DNA of 64,000 nt. Origin: Streptomyces qinglanensis. GTDB taxonomy: Bacteria; Actinomycetota; Actinomycetes; Streptomycetales; Streptomycetaceae. The stretch lies in assembly GCF_900111245.1 (NCBI RefSeq), contig NZ_FOGO01000004.1:2496-66495 (forward strand), written 5' to 3'. Shown here in pieces: positions 17,452 to 24,804 of the stretch (positions are counted from its first letter, which is position 1; every line of letters begins with the position of its first letter). The notes beneath the pieces were generated by a model. It was not told where the DNA came from. It worked only from the letters and a program-made list of their open reading frames with translations, and did no database searches. The position numbers and the translations under genes were made by a program.

Positions 17452-18128
17452 TGGGCGGCCTCTTCCCCATGACGCCGCTGCAACTGCGCCCCAACCACCG
17501 CGTGCTCCCGGCGGGCACCCTGCTGTGGCGGGTGCACAGCGTGCGCCGGGCCCCGGACGCGTTCAACCCGACGCTCGCCGACCCCTTCGAGTTCCGGAGG
17601 GGCAACCGCTTCGACGGCACGTCGCTGGACCCGTACCACTGCCTGTACCTTGCCGACACCCCGACCACGGCGCTCGCCGAGAGCGTGCTGCGCTCGCGTC
17701 CCTTCGAACCGCCCGCGGGCCTGCGGCTCATTCCCTACGCCGCGGTCCGGGGCCGTTCGTTGAGCGCCGTGCGGACCAGGTGCGAGCTGAACCTGGTCTC
17801 GCTGGTCGAGTCGGAGGACCTGGCCGCGGTCTGCCAGGACGCCACGCTTCTGGAGGACGAGCGCAACTACGTCCCGGCCAGGCGCTGGGCGAGTGAGATC
17901 CGGGCGCAGGCGCCGGGCGCCATGGGGCTGGTCTGGCAGTCGCGGCACCACCGGCCGCAGCACGCGCTGGTGCTCTTCCACGACCGGTTCGCCCACTGGG
18001 ACGGCAAGCCGCTGGAGGCCGCGCCGGACGGTGGTATTGCGGCCCTGGAGTCCGCCGACGGTGTCGCCGCGGCCAACCGCCTGCTCGAACCCCTCCGGGC
18101 GCGGATCTCCGAACCGGTGGGGAGGTGA
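17451..18128 (+). CDS. RES-domain protein (putative NAD+ phosphorylase toxin)
   Basis: 225 residues with RES-family landmarks: LLWRVHS near the N-terminus, the segment RFDGTSLDPYHCLYLADT and TALAES, supplying the conserved Arg, Tyr and Glu of the active site. Characterised RES toxins such as MbcT degrade NAD+ by phosphorolysis to ADP-ribose-1''-phosphate and nicotinamide. The start is coupled to its antitoxin-like partner. The unusual setting is that the pair sits in one operon with a CHAT protease and ~100 bp before a macro-domain gene. Confidence 0.87.
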   Translation: MGGLFPMTPLQLRPNHRVLPAGTLLWRVHSVRRAPDAFNPTLADPFEFRRGNRFDGTSLDPYHCLYLADTPTTALAESVLRSRPFEPPAGLRLIPYAAVRGRSLSAVRTRCELNLVSLVESEDLAAVCQDATLLEDERNYVPARRWASEIRAQAPGAMGLVWQSRHHRPQHALVLFHDRFAHWDGKPLEAAPDGGIAALESADGVAAANRLLEPLRARISEPVGR

Positions 18129-18228
18129 CGCAGGTTCCCCGTCCGTCCGGGAATGCCGAGCCGAGGCGGTGGCCGCGGAAGCACCGATCAGCCTTGTGAG
18201 CGGCTGACGCCCGGTGCATGGTGGGCGT

Positions 18229-19350
18229 ATGGCATCGACCGCGCCTGATGAGGCGTCACTTCACTCCGACTTGAAGGAAGTTCGGCGTGCGGGACTGGTC
18301 CGGTTGCGGGGACGCACGCTGCCTGCGCTGGAGTCGGCCGCGGCGATGGCGGCGACCGGGGCCCGCACCCCTGGCGCCGCTGTCGAGGAGCTGCTCCGGC
18401 TCGCCGTGGCGCGGCTGGACGCCGGTACCCTGCGCACCGCCGCCGAGTACACCCTGGGGCTGGCGCAGGGCACCCGCGACTGGCCCGCGGCCTCCCGCCG
18501 CGCCAGGGCGGCCTTGGTGTACGGGGTGAGCATCGAGCGGTTCCGCAAGGACCACGAGGTGATGGTCCTCGGCCAGGTCGCCGAGCACATCGTGCGCCTC
18601 GTGAGCCAGCCGGCCGCCGGGGCTGCCGGCGCCCCCGCGGCCCGGGCCGCGGGGGTGGGAGACGGCTCCGGCACGCACCGGTCGGTACGGGTCGCGGCCG
18701 GCGGCCGGACCGTGGCGCTGACCCTCCATGTGCACCCCGTGGACCTGCTGCGCGATGTGGACGCGGTCGTCTCCCCGGTCAACGTCCACCTCGCGCTGCC
18801 CGAGCGCTTCAAGTCCTCCGTCGCCGCGTCGCTGCGCCGGGCGGCCGCCGTGCACGGGGTGACCGGGGACCTGTTGGCGGACCCGCTCCACGACGAACTG
18901 CTCGGCTGGGCGTCCCGGCACGGTGCCGCGGGGCGCGCGGTGCTGCCCGGCACGGTGGCCGCCACCGGCGCGGGGGCGCTGACCGGACAGGGGGTGCGGC
19001 GGATCTACCACGCGGCGGTCGCCGTCCCGCGGGCCGGGACCAACGACTACGACGTGCTGCAGTCCGATGTCACCCGGGCCGTGTCCCGGGCGCTCGCGGT
19101 TCTGGCGGAGGAGCACGACCGCTTCGATCCGCCGCTCCGTTCGGTGTGCTTCCCGCTGCTCGGCTCGGGGCGCGGCGGGCTGTCGTACGGCGTCAGTCTG
19201 GCTGCTGTGTGGGCCGCGGTGGAGGCGGACGCGGCTCGCGGCGCGGACTGGGACATCCACTTCGTGGTGCGTTCGCCGGAGGCGGCGGCGCTGGTGGAGC
19301 GGCTTCCGGCCGGGATCCGCCCGGCGCACGACCGGCGGGCGACCGGATGA
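18229..19350 (+). CDS. Macro-domain-like (ADP-ribose-binding) protein
   Basis: About 373 residues. The N-terminal ~150 residues are helical and unassigned, ending in an Ala/Gly linker; the C-terminal half has macro-domain features: VVSPVNVHLALP (~180), a long helical insert, then the phosphate-loop-like CFPLLGSGRGGLSYGVS (~310). Macro domains bind or process ADP-ribose derivatives, including ADP-ribose-1''-phosphate, the product of RES enzymes. ATG at 18229 was used; an in-frame GTG at 18214 is possible, and neither has a strong ribosome site. A 100-bp gap after the RES gene may hold its own promoter. Confidence 0.75.
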   Translation: MASTAPDEASLHSDLKEVRRAGLVRLRGRTLPALESAAAMAATGARTPGAAVEELLRLAVARLDAGTLRTAAEYTLGLAQGTRDWPAASRRARAALVYGVSIERFRKDHEVMVLGQVAEHIVRLVSQPAAGAAGAPAARAAGVGDGSGTHRSVRVAAGGRTVALTLHVHPVDLLRDVDAVVSPVNVHLALPERFKSSVAASLRRAAAVHGVTGDLLADPLHDELLGWASRHGAAGRAVLPGTVAATGAGALTGQGVRRIYHAAVAVPRAGTNDYDVLQSDVTRAVSRALAVLAEEHDRFDPPLRSVCFPLLGSGRGGLSYGVSLAAVWAAVEADAARGADWDIHFVVRSPEAAALVERLPAGIRPAHDRRATG

Positions 19351-19478
19351 CCCGGTGGAATGGGAGTGCATCCCGCGCCGCGTGAGCCGGTGCGGAGGAT
19401 GTGTGCGGGAGGGCGCGCCGGGGGGTGCCCTCCCGCACGAAGTTCCCCTGGAACACGTTTTTTTGACGGTTGATCATC

Positions 19479-19490
19479 TAGGCTTCGCGG
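19479..19490 (+). promoter_or_regulatory. -10 element for a leaderless mRNA at the head of the GTPase operon
   Basis: TAGGCT (TANNNT type) is followed by exactly 6 nt and then the ATG at 19491, the spacing seen in actinobacterial leaderless transcripts. No ribosome site precedes this ATG. A TTGACG occurs upstream but too close (10 bp) to be a normal -35. The surrounding 19440-19485 is noticeably AT-rich for this genome. Confidence 0.5.
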
Positions 19491-19739
19491 ATGGGCGGCG
19501 GGATGGCGGAATGGGCTCACGGGGCGCCGGGCCGGACCGTGACCTGGCCGGCTCCCGACACCTACGTACTGGTCGAGGGCGTGCTGCTGCGGATGCTTCC
19601 GGACGACCCCGGGACACCCGCGGGAACGGAGGTCGTCGTGGGGTACGACACGGAGCGGCGACGGCTCGTCGCGTACCGGGCCGCGCCCGCCGGGTCCGCC
19701 CCGGCGGTGCAGGAGGAGGACGGGGGTGTCCGCGGATGA
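19491..19739 (+). CDS. Small protein of unknown function, first gene of the double-GTPase operon
   Basis: 82 residues with no family that I recognise. A short beta-rich core (TVTWPAPDTYVLVEGVLL, EVVVGYDTERRRLVAYR) is followed by an acidic tail. It starts at an apparently leaderless ATG; an alternative in-frame ATG lies 4 codons in. Its TGA overlaps the vWA start as ATGA, so it belongs to the operon and may set translation of the downstream genes. It could be an adaptor, but there is no direct evidence. Confidence 0.7.
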   Translation: MGGGMAEWAHGAPGRTVTWPAPDTYVLVEGVLLRMLPDDPGTPAGTEVVVGYDTERRRLVAYRAAPAGSAPAVQEEDGGVRG

Positions 19740-20506
19740 GCACACCCGGCTTCGGGCCCGCGGAGAGCTACGACGAGCGGCAACCCGTCGTGCTGCTCCT
19801 CGACACCTCGGCCTCCATGGCGCGGCCGGCGGAGAGTCCGCGGATCGACGAGCTCAACGCGGCGCTCGTCCACCTGTTCGACGGTGTGCGGGTGAAACTG
19901 CGCCTGCGCGCCCGGGTGGAGCTCTGCCTGATCACCTTCGACTCGCGGGTGCGCGTCCTCGACCCCGCGCGGGGCGACCTCGTTCCCGTCGAGGAGGCCC
20001 CGGCCGACCGGCTCTTCGTGCCGGTCGACGAGCTGAGCCCGCCGCACCTGGAGGCGTCCGGGCTCACCCGGCTCACCGAGGCCGTGGAGGCCGCCCTGGC
20101 CCTGGCCCGCGACCGGTACCGGACGCTGCAGGCACAGCGGGTGCAGGTGCGGCGGCCGTTCCTGTGGGTCCTGACGGACGGAGCACCCAGCGACGCGCAC
20201 GGCCGCCGCGCGGACCCCGCGACTGTCGCCGCCACGGCGCGGAAGGTGCGCGACGGGGAGGGGCGGGGCGAATGCGTCCTCCAGGCGATCGGAGTGCGGG
20301 GCGCAGACCTGGAACTGCTCGGGGCTCTCGCGCCCAAAGGGGCGCGGAGACTCGAGGGCCTGGACTTCGGGCAGATCCTGGAGTCCATGTTCCGGAGCTC
20401 GGACGTCATCGGAGCCTTCGCGGCCGTCGACGACATCCACGAGCAGGTGTCGGCCGAGATGAAGCGGCAGGAGCGGATGCGGCTGCTCGAGGAGAAGCAC
20501 CTGTGA
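19736..20506 (+). CDS. von Willebrand factor A (vWA) domain protein
   Basis: 256 residues, one cytoplasmic vWA domain. The metal-ion-dependent adhesion site is complete: DTSAS (~22-26), Thr in SGLTRLTEA and Asp in WVLTDGAPSD. A charged C-terminal helix (VSAEMKRQERMR) may mediate contacts. vWA proteins recur in NTP-dependent conflict and signalling operons as metal-dependent interaction modules, commonly with PP2C, kinase and ATPase partners as here. Coupled on both sides by 4-bp overlaps (ATGA, GTGA). Confidence 0.92.
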   Translation: MSTPGFGPAESYDERQPVVLLLDTSASMARPAESPRIDELNAALVHLFDGVRVKLRLRARVELCLITFDSRVRVLDPARGDLVPVEEAPADRLFVPVDELSPPHLEASGLTRLTEAVEAALALARDRYRTLQAQRVQVRRPFLWVLTDGAPSDAHGRRADPATVAATARKVRDGEGRGECVLQAIGVRGADLELLGALAPKGARRLEGLDFGQILESMFRSSDVIGAFAAVDDIHEQVSAEMKRQERMRLLEEKHL

Positions 20507-21576
20507 TCGTCGCGGGGGCCAGTGTGCAGGGCACCGGCCATCTGGCCGCCGGACAGGACTGCCAGGACGCGTTCCGGGCGGCCGACCTGGGCGACGCGGT
20601 GGTGCTCGCCGTGGCGGACGGCGCCGGCAGCAGGGAGCGCAGCGCGCTCGGAGCACACCTCGCCGTGGACACGGCCTGCCGGGTGCTGGCCGCAGAGATC
20701 CCCGGCCCGCACGAGCCTCCCGCGGCGTGGACGGGATGGGCCGCCGCGCGCGGCGCACGGCTGGTGGCCGACCATCTGCGGGCCGTCGAAGGGATACTGC
20801 GCGCGGCCGGGCCCCCGGCACGATCCGGGCGGGCCGAGCCCCCGGAACCCGCCGGGCTGCCCGGGACACTCCCGCAACCCTCCAGGGTGCCCGGGACACT
20901 CCCGCAACCCTCCGGGCTGCCGGAGGCATCTCCGGGGCCCGCCACGCTCCCGGTGGACACCGGAGCGCTGGCCGCCACGGTGGCCGCGGCCGTCCTCCGC
21001 CCGCCCTGGGTCGTGTTCGTCGCGGTCGGCGACTGCTTCGGCACCGTGCTGACCCGCGGGGCGGCCGAGCCCGAGCCGCCGATCGCGCCCGACGGGCGGT
21101 TCCCCGAGCGCAGCGGGCCGCCGACCGAGTCCCCGGTGCCGCCGACCGAGTCCCCGGTGCCGCAGCCCGAGTCCCCCGTGCCACCGCCCGGGTCCGGCGG
21201 GCCGCCACCGGGGGCCGCCGAGCGGTGCCACCTCGTCCTCCCGCCGCCCGGCCCCGGCGGTCCCGGCCCGGTCTTCCTCTCCTCGCCCGGCGCCGCGCTG
21301 CGGGTGCGGTCGTTCGCCGTATGGGAGCCGGAACTGACCGGAGTGGTCCTGGCCACCGACGGCTGTACGGCGCTGACCCTCGACCACCCCTCGGCCCGTG
21401 CGCTCCCGCCGCAGGCCGGTCCGCTGCCCTCGGAGCGGTTCTTCTGCGGACTCGCGGCGACCCTCCGCGCCAACGGCGGCGACGCCGAACCCCTCCGAGC
21501 ACTGCTCTCCGGCCCGGAGGCAGCGCGTACCGGCGACGATCTGACGGTGCTGTGCGCCCTGACGGACGGGTGGTGA
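20503..21576 (+). CDS. PP2C-type protein phosphatase
   Basis: 357 residues. PP2C motifs: CQDAF with VLAVADGAGS near the N-terminus (metal-binding Asp), VVFVAVGDC mid-protein, GVVLATDGCTAL and TGDDLTVLC near the C-terminus. Two low-complexity inserts interrupt the fold: a repeat around residues 110-140 built on PGTLPQPS, and another around 200-235 built on TESPVP. Probably reverses the phosphorylation made by the kinase encoded next. GTG start overlaps the vWA stop (GTGA), and its own TGA overlaps the kinase GTG. Confidence 0.9.
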   Translation: MIVAGASVQGTGHLAAGQDCQDAFRAADLGDAVVLAVADGAGSRERSALGAHLAVDTACRVLAAEIPGPHEPPAAWTGWAAARGARLVADHLRAVEGILRAAGPPARSGRAEPPEPAGLPGTLPQPSRVPGTLPQPSGLPEASPGPATLPVDTGALAATVAAAVLRPPWVVFVAVGDCFGTVLTRGAAEPEPPIAPDGRFPERSGPPTESPVPPTESPVPQPESPVPPPGSGGPPPGAAERCHLVLPPPGPGGPGPVFLSSPGAALRVRSFAVWEPELTGVVLATDGCTALTLDHPSARALPPQAGPLPSERFFCGLAATLRANGGDAEPLRALLSGPEAARTGDDLTVLCALTDGW

Positions 21577-22682
21577 CGGTGTCTCTCACGGTGGTGTCCT
21601 CCGCGGGGCACGCGTGGCGCCTCACCGAGCGGATCGGCAGCGGCTCGGAAGGAGTGGTCTACGGCGTCGAGGACGACCGGCCCCTGGTGGCCAAACTCGT
21701 CCCGGACCCGCCGGATCCGGCCGCCTACCGGCGCCGCCTCGCGCGGCTGGTCAGGCAGCGCCGCGAGCCGCGCACGGTCCGGCTGCTGGCCCCGACGCCC
21801 CCGCGGGCCGCCTGGCCGATGGTGCTGGTGCGCACCCGGGACGCCGGCGCCGACGGCTATCTGATGACCGACATGCGCCACGCCTACCGGCCGCTGGCGC
21901 ACCTGCTCTTCCCCGCCGCCCGCCGGCACTTCCTGCCGGGCGCGACCTGGACGACCGCGCTCGCCGCCGCCTGCTCACTCGCCCGGCTCCTCGCCGATCT
22001 GCAGGCCGAGGGCTATGTGGTGGGCGATCTCAAGCCCGACAACCTCTGGGTCGACGACCGGGGCGGAGTCGGTGTCGCGGATGTGGACTCCTGGCAGTTC
22101 CGGGACGGCGCCGAGGTGTTCCCCGGACGGATGAGCACCCCCGGCTACACGGCCCCCGAGCGGATCGGCGCACCCGCCGGCACGCCACCGGACAGCGCCT
22201 CGGACGACTTCGTCCTCGCCATTCTGGTCCACCAACTGCTGGCCGACGGCCTGCATCCGTTCGCCGGGTACCCCGCCGACGGCGCCGACTACCGCTCCTA
22301 CGACGACAACGTCCTGCGGGGACGCTGCCGTCTGCTGGATCGGCTGTCGGTCGTGCTGCCGCTGTCCGCCCCGCCTGCCGACCTGCTGCCGCGGCGGCTC
22401 CGGGAACTGCTCCGGGCGGCGTTCGGCGGAGTGCGCCCCCCGGCGGCCGTGTGGGCCGAGGCGCTGGCGGCCGAGGCGGCCCCCGGACGGCTGCGGACGT
22501 GCCCGGTCGACGCCGGGCACGTGCACACGGTCGAGCGCCCGTGGTGCCCCTGGTGCGACCTGGAGGACCGGGTCACGGACCGTTCCGGAGACCGGGCGGG
22601 GCGAGGCGGCCCGCCCGCCGACGGCCCGGCCGGGACCGGACAGCAGCGGAACGCGGCGCACGGAAGGAGGGACGGCAGATGA
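21573..22682 (+). CDS. Atypical Ser/Thr protein kinase with C-terminal zinc-binding motif
   Basis: About 369 residues. Kinase landmarks: glycine loop GSGSEGVVYG, VAKLV for the lysine, catalytic loop VVGDLKPDNLWVDD and metal motif VADVDSW, i.e. GD and DVD in place of canonical HRD and DFG; the catalytic and Mg-binding aspartates are kept, so activity is plausible. TPGYTAPE corresponds to the activation segment. The C-terminus has CPVD...CPWC spaced like a zinc ribbon. The GTG overlapping the phosphatase stop was chosen; in-frame GTGs lie at 21570 and 21579. Forms an obvious kinase/phosphatase pair with the preceding PP2C. Confidence 0.87.
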   Translation: MTVSLTVVSSAGHAWRLTERIGSGSEGVVYGVEDDRPLVAKLVPDPPDPAAYRRRLARLVRQRREPRTVRLLAPTPPRAAWPMVLVRTRDAGADGYLMTDMRHAYRPLAHLLFPAARRHFLPGATWTTALAAACSLARLLADLQAEGYVVGDLKPDNLWVDDRGGVGVADVDSWQFRDGAEVFPGRMSTPGYTAPERIGAPAGTPPDSASDDFVLAILVHQLLADGLHPFAGYPADGADYRSYDDNVLRGRCRLLDRLSVVLPLSAPPADLLPRRLRELLRAAFGGVRPPAAVWAEALAAEAAPGRLRTCPVDAGHVHTVERPWCPWCDLEDRVTDRSGDRAGRGGPPADGPAGTGQQRNAAHGRRDGR

Positions 22683-23329
22683 CGGAGGTGATCCGGCTCT
22701 CGGTGGCCCGGACGCTGGACCGCTGCACCGTCCTCGGCCCGGGGACCCGCGCCGTGCTCTGGGTGCAGGGCTGCCCGCTGCGCTGCCGGGGGTGCGTCGC
22801 GGCCGAGACACTGCCCTTCGAGGGGGGCACCGACCGGACCGTTCCCGAACTCGCCGACTGGCTGTGCGGGCTGCCCGACGTGGAGGGCGTCACCCTCTCC
22901 GGAGGAGAGCCCTTCAGCCAGGCGGCCGGGCTGGCGGCACTGCTCGACGCGGTCCGCGCGCGACGCCCCGATTTCAGCGCGATGGCCTACTCGGGCCTCC
23001 GATACGAGGCCCTGCGCAGGGGCGGGGCCGACCGGCGCGCCCTGCTGCGGCGCCTCGATCTCCTCGTCGACGGACCCTACGTGGCGGCCCTGCACGGCAG
23101 CCTGCGCTGGCGGGGCTCCTCGAACCAGCGCCTCGTCGCGCTCACCGACCGCTACCCCGACCTGCGTTCCGAACCCGACACCGGCGCCGGGATCGAGGTG
23201 TCCGTGGAGCCCGGAGGCGCGCTCTCCTGGGCCGGGGTGCCGCCGACCCCCGGCTTCCGCGCGGGACTCGAGGCGCACCTCGCGGAGCGCGGCTTCGTGC
23301 TGCACACCCAGGCCCGGAGGGACACATGA
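22679..23329 (+). CDS. NrdG-like radical SAM activating-enzyme homologue
   Basis: 216 residues. The 4Fe-4S ligand motif is CPLRCRGC (CX3CX2C, ~residues 30-37), with SGGEPF as the SAM-contacting GGE motif and VDGPYV later; the size matches minimal activases such as NrdG that install a glycyl radical. No glycyl-radical enzyme is encoded nearby, so the substrate must be something else, perhaps an operon partner. Coupled by ATGA overlaps at both ends. NrdG itself would normally sit with an anaerobic ribonucleotide reductase, which is absent here. Confidence 0.88.
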   Translation: MTEVIRLSVARTLDRCTVLGPGTRAVLWVQGCPLRCRGCVAAETLPFEGGTDRTVPELADWLCGLPDVEGVTLSGGEPFSQAAGLAALLDAVRARRPDFSAMAYSGLRYEALRRGGADRRALLRRLDLLVDGPYVAALHGSLRWRGSSNQRLVALTDRYPDLRSEPDTGAGIEVSVEPGGALSWAGVPPTPGFRAGLEAHLAERGFVLHTQARRDT

Positions 23330-24804
23330 GTGGATCACCGAAGTACAGCACCGTGTCGGTCGCTTCCGCCTACGCGCGGCGCGAGGCGCAACGACGTGCC
23401 CGGCGCGAGGCCGAGCGTCGCACCCGGCAGGAGCAGCGCGCCAGGGAGCGTGCCGAACTCGCGGCCCGCCGGGCCCGCGAGCGGACGGAGCGCCGGGAGC
23501 GGGCGCAGGCGGACCTCGAGCGCAGACAGCGGGAGGCGGCGGACCGGCGGGCCGCGGAGCAGGAGGCGCACGCCTCCCGGATGCGCCAGGAGCAGGTCGC
23601 TGCCGGCTCCCGCCGCCTCGACGAGGTGAACGCCCTGCTCACGCGGGTGCGGACGGCCGAACCGGACGCACCGGCCGCCGAACTCGCGGCGATCGAGGAC
23701 AGGTTGGCCCAGTTGCGGGAGGAGGTGGGCCGGGGGGAGCAGCTCGACGGGCCGATCGAGGAACTGCGCGGCCGCCTCGTTCTGCTGAGCAGCCCCGGGG
23801 ACGCCCCGCAGCCGGGCACCGGGTACGACGCCGTCCTGGCGGGACTCGAACAGCGACTGGCCGCGATCGGACCGGACGGCGCGGCCCACGACCCGGGGGG
23901 TCGGCAGAACTGCACCGAACTGCTCGGCCAACTGCGTGCTGCGGCGGGAGCGGGCGCGGAAACGCGCTTCGCCGCGCTGCTCGGCACGGTGGAGCACGCG
24001 CTCACCCGCCATGCCGGCACCGCGCAGCACCACGACGACGAGGAGCGGCTGCGGGCAGCGGAGGAGCGGCGCGGCGAGGAGGAGCGCGCCGCGGCGCGGG
24101 CGGCCGAGAAAGCAGAGGAAGCAAAGGAAGCAAAGGAAGCCGCACAAGAGGCCGCACAGGAGGCCGCGCAGGAGAGCCGTGCGGCGGTGCTCGTCGAGGC
24201 GGCCGACCGGCTGGGCGTCGTGCGCGGCTCCGCCGAAGCCGTGGCGGCGGAGGCCCGCGAACTGGCGGATCCGGACCTCGCCGACCGCGTCGAGCAGGCC
24301 CTGCACGCCGTCACGGGCGCACTCGGCGGGGAGGCGGCCGAGGAAGCGCTCGAGGCGGTCGGCACCCTGGAGCGGCTGCTGCCCGAGGCCGAGGCCCGGC
24401 TGGACGAACTCCAGTTGGCCTTCACCCGGCGCAGCGACCTCGCCGAGGCGCTGCAGGACGCCATGTGCGAGGAGGGATTCACCTTCACCGACGGCAGCGA
24501 GCAGGGCGCGGCCTTCGTGCTCCGTTTCGAGCGGCCCAGCGGGGCGCGGTACGGGGCGACGGTCGCCACGGAAGCCGACGGCACCCCCGTGCTCGTCTAT
24601 CACGTCGAGGGCGAGCCCGACGTGACGCTGGGCCCGGTGGCGGAGGGCGCGGTCTGCGACCGCACCGAGGATCTGCTGGAGCGGGTGCACGAGGCGATCG
24701 GCGAGCGGGACGGCTTCCTCCCGGGCGAACTCACCTGGCAGGGCAAACCCCCGAGAGGGCACACCCGGTCGCTGCCGGGCGCGGGGCAGGTGCGGCGCGG
24801 GTGA
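23326..24804 (+). CDS. Long coiled-coil protein of the double-GTPase operon
   Basis: 492 residues. Residues ~15-90 are an uninterrupted Arg/Glu/Ala-rich coiled coil; a second helical block (~230-290) contains the short repeat KEAKEAAQEAAQEAA; the C-terminal ~110 residues (GFTFTDGSEQGAAFVLRF onward) look like a compact mixed domain. No catalytic motif is visible. Its likely role is scaffold or adaptor between kinase/radical SAM and AAA+ components. Coupled upstream by ATGA and downstream by GTGA. I do not recognise a named family. Confidence 0.82.
   Translation: MSGSPKYSTVSVASAYARREAQRRARREAERRTRQEQRARERAELAARRARERTERRERAQADLERRQREAADRRAAEQEAHASRMRQEQVAAGSRRLDEVNALLTRVRTAEPDAPAAELAAIEDRLAQLREEVGRGEQLDGPIEELRGRLVLLSSPGDAPQPGTGYDAVLAGLEQRLAAIGPDGAAHDPGGRQNCTELLGQLRAAAGAGAETRFAALLGTVEHALTRHAGTAQHHDDEERLRAAEERRGEEERAAARAAEKAEEAKEAKEAAQEAAQEAAQESRAAVLVEAADRLGVVRGSAEAVAAEARELADPDLADRVEQALHAVTGALGGEAAEEALEAVGTLERLLPEAEARLDELQLAFTRRSDLAEALQDAMCEEGFTFTDGSEQGAAFVLRFERPSGARYGATVATEADGTPVLVYHVEGEPDVTLGPVAEGAVCDRTEDLLERVHEAIGERDGFLPGELTWQGKPPRGHTRSLPGAGQVRRG

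Noticed and set aside
19463..19484. TTGACG as the -35 of the TAGGCT promoter
   Set aside because: The spacer would be only about 10 bp, too short for a normal sigma-70-type promoter.
20850..21190. Tandem repeats in the PP2C gene as a regulatory or CRISPR-like array
   Set aside because: They are in frame and encode Pro-rich inserts (PGTLPQPS, TESPVP) inside a single protein.
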